A model generated the notes under the pieces. That model was not told where the DNA came from, made no database searches, and saw only the letters and a list, made by a program, of their open reading frames with translations. 8,526 nucleotides of DNA from positions 1-8,526 of the forward strand of contig CAYPQM010000223.1 of NCBI GenBank assembly GCA_964412845.1. The letters are read 5' to 3'. The position numbers and the translations under genes are program-made. Shown here in pieces: positions 5,312 through 8,526 of this stretch. Source of the DNA: JAWWPY01 sp964412845 (GTDB taxonomy: Bacteria; Actinomycetota; Actinomycetes; Streptosporangiales; Streptosporangiaceae). Every line of letters begins with the position of its first letter. Position 1 is the first letter of the stretch.

Positions 5312-6691
5312 GTGACCGCAGTCGACAGCAGAATCCAGCCCGCTCCGCCGCCACCCGCCGCTCCGGCCAGCACCCGCGACCCGGAAGTGAGACTAGAGGC
5401 CCTGTTCGACCCCGGGACGCTGCGCCTGCTCACCCCGCACGACGCCAGCGGGGCGCTGGCCGCGACCGGTGACATCGACGGGATGCCCGCGGTCGCGTTC
5501 GCCAGCGACCCGAAGGTCCAGGGCGGTGCCATGGGCAGCGCTGGGTGCGCCGCGATCGTGGCCGCGTATGACGCCGCCATGGCGCAGGGCGCACCGGTGA
5601 TCGGGCTGTGGCACTCCGGCGGTGCGCGGCTGCGCGAGGGCGTGGAGAGCCTGCACGCGGTGGGCACCGTGTTCGCCGCGATGACCCGCGCCTCGGGCGT
5701 GGTCCCGCAGATCTCCGTGGTGCTCGGTGCCGCGGCCGGCGGCGCCGCCTACGGGCCGGCCCTGACGGACGTGGTGATCCTGTCCGATCATGGCCGCATC
5801 TTTGTCACCGGGCCGGACGTGGTCCGCAGCGTGACCGGCGAGGACGTGGACATGGCCCGGCTCGGCGGCCCCGAGCCACACAGCCGCCGGTCCGGCGTGG
5901 TGCACGTGGTGGCCGCCAATGACGCCGAGGCGCTCAGCCAGGCCCGGCGGCTCGCGCTGCTGCTCGGTGACCAGGGCTGCGTGGACCTCGCCGGCGACGG
6001 GCGGCTGGCCGCCCACCCGGGCACCGACCTGGCCGGGCTGCTGCCCGAATCGGTGCGCCGCGCCTACGACGTGCACCCGCTGCTGGCCGGGCTGCTGGAT
6101 GAGCCGGGCATCGAACTGCACCCCCGGTGGGCGCCGAACGTGGTCACCATGCTCGGCCGCCTGGCCGGGCGATCGGTCGGCGTGGTCGCCAACAACCCGC
6201 TGCGCCTCGGCGGCTGCCTCGACGCGACCTCGGCCGAGAAGGCCGCTCGCTTCGTGCGGATGTGCGACGCGTTCGGCGTGCCGCTCGTGGTCGTCGTGGA
6301 CGTGCCGGGATACCTGCCCGGTGTCGGCCAGGAGTGGGACGGCGTGGTCCGCCGGGGCGCGAAACTGCTGCACGCGTTCGCCGAGGCGACCGTGCCCCGG
6401 GTGACGCTGGTGACCCGCAAGGCCTACGGCGGCGCCTACATCGCGATGAACTCCCGGTCGCTGGGCGCGACCAAGGTGTTCGCCTGGCCGGGGGCGGAAG
6501 TCGCCGTCATGGGCGCGGTGGCCGCCATCCGGATCCTGCACCGGCGCACCCTCGCCGACGTGCCCCCTGACGAGCTGCACGAGGCTGAGACCCGGCTGGC
6601 GCAGGAGCATGAGCGGGAGGCCGGCGGCCTGGACCGGGCCCAGGCGCTCGGCGTGATCGACGAGATCATCGAGCCTGCCGCCACCCGCTAG
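5312..6691 (+). CDS. accD6: Acyl-CoA carboxylase beta (carboxyltransferase) subunit AccD6-like, ends at an in-frame TAG
   Basis: Carboxyltransferase half of an acyl-CoA carboxylase: moves CO2 from a biotinylated carrier (alpha subunit, not in this window) to acetyl-CoA, producing malonyl-CoA for FabD. GTG 5312 is supported by AAGGAG at 5299-5304 with 7-nt spacing. It has 459 aa up to TAG 6689-6691. The N-domain (about 25-235) shows WHSGGARLREGV (100-111), the glycine-rich GAAAGGAAYGPALTD (139-153) and FVTGPDVVRSVTGEDVDM (164-181). The C-domain (about 245-459) shows NNPLRLGGCLDATSAEKAARF, VVDVPGYLPGVGQEWDGVVR and RKAYGGAYIAMNSRSLGATK. The overall sequence and the operon-end position match Mycobacterium AccD6. 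Ile377 sits where propionyl-CoA carboxylases have Asp, which favours acetyl-CoA. After the TAG the same frame continues for 21 codons that look like the family's normal C-terminus, so the gene may be truncated or read through (about 481 aa). Confidence 0.93.
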   Translation: MTAVDSRIQPAPPPPAAPASTRDPEVRLEALFDPGTLRLLTPHDASGALAATGDIDGMPAVAFASDPKVQGGAMGSAGCAAIVAAYDAAMAQGAPVIGLWHSGGARLREGVESLHAVGTVFAAMTRASGVVPQISVVLGAAAGGAAYGPALTDVVILSDHGRIFVTGPDVVRSVTGEDVDMARLGGPEPHSRRSGVVHVVAANDAEALSQARRLALLLGDQGCVDLAGDGRLAAHPGTDLAGLLPESVRRAYDVHPLLAGLLDEPGIELHPRWAPNVVTMLGRLAGRSVGVVANNPLRLGGCLDATSAEKAARFVRMCDAFGVPLVVVVDVPGYLPGVGQEWDGVVRRGAKLLHAFAEATVPRVTLVTRKAYGGAYIAMNSRSLGATKVFAWPGAEVAVMGAVAAIRILHRRTLADVPPDELHEAETRLAQEHEREAGGLDRAQALGVIDEIIEPAATR

Positions 6692-6757
6692 GCGATTGCC
6701 CGGGCCATCGCGGAGGCACCCCAGGTGCGCGGCGTGCACGGCAACATCCCCCTCTAA
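6692..6757 (+). other. In-frame orphaned C-terminal tail of accD6 (21 codons and TAA)
   Basis: Directly after the accD6 TAG, the same frame reads AIARAIAEAP then QVRGVHGNIPL and stops at TAA 6755-6757. Acyl-CoA carboxylase beta subunits typically end in a sequence like this; from memory, M. tuberculosis AccD6 ends with PAHTRSKLTEALAQAP and then ARRGRHKNIPL. The alignment is gap-free, with the TAG standing at the Ser of TRS. The next gene's AAGGGA (6756-6761) overlaps this TAA, which fits the TAA being the original gene end. The stretch may be dead remainder, a read-through extension, or evidence of a base-call error at 6689-6691. Confidence 0.8.
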
Positions 6758-6769
6758 GGGACGCCCCCG

Positions 6770-7435
6770 ATGCGCCTGCTGGTGGTCGAGCACGAACGGG
6801 ACGCGCCCGCCGGGCTGCTGGGCAGCTGGGCGGCCGCCCGCGGGCTGCCGGTGACGACCTTGCGTCCCGCGGCCGGCCAGCCGCTGCCCCGGTCCTTCCG
6901 GCCCGGTGACGCTGTCGCCGTGCTTGGCTCGGAGCAGACCGCTTTCGACGATTCGACCCCCTGGCTCGCCGACGAGCTGGCGTTCGTGGCGGCGGCGCTG
7001 GATGGTTCCGTGCCGGTGCTTGGTGTGTGTTTCGGGGGGCAGGTGCTCGCGCGGGTCCTCGGCGCGCGCGTGTACCGGCTGGACGTGCCCGAGATCGGCT
7101 GGGTGTCGGTGACGAGCAAGCAGGACGAGCTGGCTGAGGGACCGTGGCTGGCCTGGCACCGCGACGGGTTCGAGCTGCCGGCCGGCTCCCGTGAGCTGGC
7201 CACCGGCGTGGCGTCGCTGCAGGCGTTCAGCGTGGGTCCACATGTGGGCCTGCAGTTTCATCCCGAGGTGACCCGGCCCATCGTGGCGGCCTGGATCACC
7301 GGTGCCAACCCCCCGCTGGACCCGCGGGTGGCGGAGCGGATCCTGCGCGACGGTGACGACGCGCGGGAGGCGGCCGGGGCCAACGCCGCGACGCTGTTCT
7401 CGGCCTGGCTCGACGGAGCCTTCGCGGCCCCCTGA
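6770..7435 (+). CDS. Class I glutamine amidotransferase domain protein
   Basis: Stand-alone type 1 glutamine amidotransferase (GuaA N-domain-like), 221 aa. The triad is visible: nucleophile Cys87 in VLGVCFGGQ (83-91), His164 and Glu166 in LQFHPEV (161-167). The usual alternating fold and the WHRDGFELP segment of GMP-synthase-like amidotransferases are present, and a C-terminal helical tail runs from about 185 to 221. No synthetase or acceptor domain is attached, so ammonia may pass to an unknown partner, or the protein may be a hydrolase acting on gamma-glutamyl compounds. ATG 6770 has AAGGGA at 6756-6761 spaced 8 nt. If accD6 originally ended at TAA 6757, the gap is only 12 nt, suggesting co-transcription with the fatty acid genes. 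The family is firm; substrate and link to lipid synthesis are unknown. Confidence 0.88.
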   Translation: MRLLVVEHERDAPAGLLGSWAAARGLPVTTLRPAAGQPLPRSFRPGDAVAVLGSEQTAFDDSTPWLADELAFVAAALDGSVPVLGVCFGGQVLARVLGARVYRLDVPEIGWVSVTSKQDELAEGPWLAWHRDGFELPAGSRELATGVASLQAFSVGPHVGLQFHPEVTRPIVAAWITGANPPLDPRVAERILRDGDDAREAAGANAATLFSAWLDGAFAAP

Positions 7436-7469
7436 GCACCCGGGAACGCTGTGCGCGTGAACCGGGGCA

Positions 7470-7517
7470 GCGGCTGCGCAGAAGTACGGGTGACAGTCCA
7501 CCCGATGGTGCAGCCGC
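7470..7517. promoter_or_regulatory. Composite inverted repeat ahead of the sigma factor gene
   Basis: An outer 8-bp stem, GCGGCTGC (7470-7477) with GCAGCCGC (7510-7517), encloses an inner 6-bp stem, CGGGTG (7487-7492) with CACCCG (7499-7504), which has a 6-nt loop. It lies in the 95-nt gap between the amidotransferase and the sigma factor, and its right arm is followed directly by the sigma gene's Shine-Dalgarno GAAGGGG (7518-7524). It could be the operon terminator (there is no T-run) or a structured leader or operator of the sigma gene. Confidence 0.45.
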
Positions 7518-7530
7518 GAAGGGGCCCGCT

Positions 7531-8205
7531 ATGAACGAATCGGTACTGCTGTCCTGGGACGACAATCCCAGGGACCCACCGGCCAGGCCGCCCCGGGCCG
7601 GGATGCGCCGCGGCGCATCCCCGAAATCCCGCCCCGACGACGCGACGCTGATCGCGCTGTCGGTCGTCGAGCCCGAGGTGTTCGCGGCCATCTTCGACCG
7701 GCACGCCACCGAGATCCACCGGTACGCGGCGCGGCGACTCGGCGACGGGGTCGCCGAGGATGTGGTCGGCGAGACGTTCCTGGTAGCGTTCCGCCGCCGT
7801 GAGCGGTATGACCAGGCCTACCCGGACGCCCGGCCCTGGCTGTACGGCATCGCGACGAACATGATCAGCCGTCACCGCCAGGCGGAGGTCCGGTTCTACC
7901 GGGCGCTCGCCCGGACCGGCGTCGATCCGGTCATCGAATCACCTGCCGACGACGTGATCGCCCGGGTTTCCGCGGCCGGCCAGCGGCGCGGCATCGCCGC
8001 CGCGCTGGCCCGGCTGTCCGCGTCGGACCGCAACACCTTGCTGCTCGTCGTGTGGGCCGAGCTCAGCTACGACGAGGCGGCGAGTGCGCTGCGGATCCCT
8101 ATCGGCACAGTCCGGTCCCGGCTGAACCGGGCGCGCAGGAAGATGCGCGAGGCCCTGGACGGCGGCCGCCTCACCCAGTCGACGGAGGAATCCGATCATG
8201 CATGA
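7531..8205 (+). CDS. RNA polymerase sigma factor, ECF (sigma-70) subfamily
   Basis: Directs RNA polymerase to a specific promoter set; targets unknown. It has 224 aa. Region 2 runs from about 48 to 128 (FAAIFDRHATEIHRYAARR, AEDVVGETFLVAFRRR, ARPWLYGIATNMISRHRQ). Region 4 runs from about 150 to 208, with the helix-turn-helix LSYDEAASALRIPIGTVRSR (178-197) then LNRARRKM. No region 3 is present, as in ECF factors. ATG 7531 has GAAGGGG (7518-7524) spaced 6 nt. The first ~40 residues are Pro/Arg/Asp-rich and outside the conserved domains, which is longer than usual; a perfect 22-bp palindrome lies within them (7600-7621), and an alternative in-frame ATG at 7603 lacks a clear ribosome-binding site. 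The downstream gene overlaps by 8 nt and encodes a membrane protein of the type often paired with such sigma factors, so translational coupling is likely. Confidence 0.92.
   Translation: MNESVLLSWDDNPRDPPARPPRAGMRRGASPKSRPDDATLIALSVVEPEVFAAIFDRHATEIHRYAARRLGDGVAEDVVGETFLVAFRRRERYDQAYPDARPWLYGIATNMISRHRQAEVRFYRALARTGVDPVIESPADDVIARVSAAGQRRGIAAALARLSASDRNTLLLVVWAELSYDEAASALRIPIGTVRSRLNRARRKMREALDGGRLTQSTEESDHA
7600..7621. repeat. Perfect 22-bp palindrome in the sigma gene's N-terminal coding region
   Basis: Half-site GGGATGCGCCG (7600-7610) is followed immediately by its exact reverse complement (7611-7621), with no spacer. It covers codons 24-31 of the sigma factor, outside the conserved domains, and includes the alternative ATG at 7603. 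It could be an operator, an RNA hairpin near the start, or a chance product of GC-rich codons. Confidence 0.6.
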
Positions 8206-8526
8206 CCTTCAGGAACTCAAGGAGATGCGGGCCGAGATGACCGGCCGCCGCCCCGAAGGCCTGCGCAGTGCCCGTGATTTGCTGCTCGCCGAGGCGCGCA
8301 GCGGCGGACGGCGGCGCTGGGCGACCTGGACGCACGACATACGGCCCCGGATCCGGCCGCGGGCCACCCTTATCGCGGGAACCGCCGTGGCCGTATCCGC
8401 CGCGATCACGGCGGCCCTGCTGGCCGGTTCGCCAGGCCACTCCGCGCCCCCGGCCGGGCCGCCGAGCGGCACGCCGGTCCTCACCGTCGCCTACGTGCTT
8501 GGCCGCGCGGCGTCGGCCGCGGCTGC
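8198..8526 (+). CDS. CU044_5270-like membrane protein, possible anti-sigma partner (3' end outside the window)
   Basis: 109 residues are visible with no stop before the window end. ATG 8198 overlaps the sigma stop by 8 nt and is preceded by GGAGGA (8184-8189) with 8-nt spacing. Layout: a charged N-terminal cytoplasmic segment (MHDLQELKEMRAEM, then an Arg-rich stretch at about 37-55); one hydrophobic segment at about 57-77 (TLIAGTAVAVSAAITAALLAG); a Pro-rich linker at about 84-93; then the beginning of an extracytoplasmic part (VLTVAYVLGRAASAAA). This matches what I know of the actinobacterial CU044_5270 family, which commonly sits next to an ECF sigma gene. A role as anti-sigma factor is inferred from overlap and topology; no zinc-binding HxxxCxxC motif is seen in the N-terminal segment. 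Confidence 0.75.
   Translation, partial: MHDLQELKEMRAEMTGRRPEGLRSARDLLLAEARSGGRRRWATWTHDIRPRIRPRATLIAGTAVAVSAAITAALLAGSPGHSAPPAGPPSGTPVLTVAYVLGRAASAAA

Noticed and set aside
6689..6691. General reassignment of TAG to an amino acid in this organism
   Set aside because: The regulator (1211-1213) and fabF (5221-5223) also end in TAG and are followed by ordinary non-coding sequence, so TAG is used as a normal stop here.
7442..7468. GGGAAC (7442-7447) as the -35 of an autoregulated ECF promoter for the sigma gene
   Set aside because: No CGT or CGTT-like -10 is found 15-17 bp downstream; the expected position is GGGGC.
5393..7501. 702-codon minus-strand open frame opposite accD6 and the amidotransferase
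   Set aside because: High G+C removes stop codons on the opposite strand. The translation is low-complexity His/Arg/Gly-rich, while the plus strand carries intact catalytic motifs.
8202..8240. ATG 8202 with ATGA overlap as the start of the gene after the sigma factor
   Set aside because: This frame stops after 12 codons. ATG 8198 gives a long open frame with a membrane segment and a well-placed GGAGGA.

Overview
The window is chromosomal DNA of a high-GC actinobacterium. Coding regions are strongly GC-rich, GTG starts are common, and the gene order is the classical actinobacterial type II fatty acid synthase (FAS-II) locus. The layout mixes the Streptomyces arrangement (PucR-type regulator, fabD, fabH, acpP, fabF) with the Mycobacterium arrangement, in which accD6 closes the operon. 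A CU044_5270-like protein beside an ECF sigma factor hints at the Streptosporangiales or relatives, but the order cannot be fixed from this sequence. All eight genes and the partial ninth lie on the plus strand.

Region 1 (1-1213) is the 3' part of a PucR-family (FasR-like) transcription factor gene. Its reading frame is open to the window edge and begins with perfect 21-bp tandem repeats. The 86-nt gap at 1214-1299 is AT-richer than its surroundings. It holds an inverted repeat (GTTTGT-N9-ACAAAC), promoter-like hexamers and a perfect 14-bp palindrome just ahead of fabD, and is the likely control region of the operon.

Region 2 (1300-7435) is the operon fabD - fabH - acpP - fabF - accD6 - glutamine amidotransferase. 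AccD6 carboxylates acetyl-CoA to malonyl-CoA together with a biotin carrier subunit encoded elsewhere. FabD moves malonyl to the carrier protein AcpP, FabH primes the chain and FabF elongates it. Three of the gaps hold GC-rich inverted repeats that could set transcript stability or attenuation. Two oddities stand out. FabD carries a C-terminal domain of about 75 residues that reads like a biotinyl carrier domain but contains no lysine at all. accD6 is interrupted by an in-frame TAG exactly one codon before a conserved-looking 21-codon C-terminal tail that ends in HGNIPL and then a TAA.

Region 3 (7436-8526) is a separate unit: a structured leader, an ECF-type sigma factor whose N-terminal coding region contains a perfect 22-bp palindrome, and the overlapping start of a single-pass membrane protein of CU044_5270 type that runs off the window. 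No RNA genes, insertion sequences, CRISPR arrays or phage genes were seen, and no stretch over 300 bases lacks a gene.
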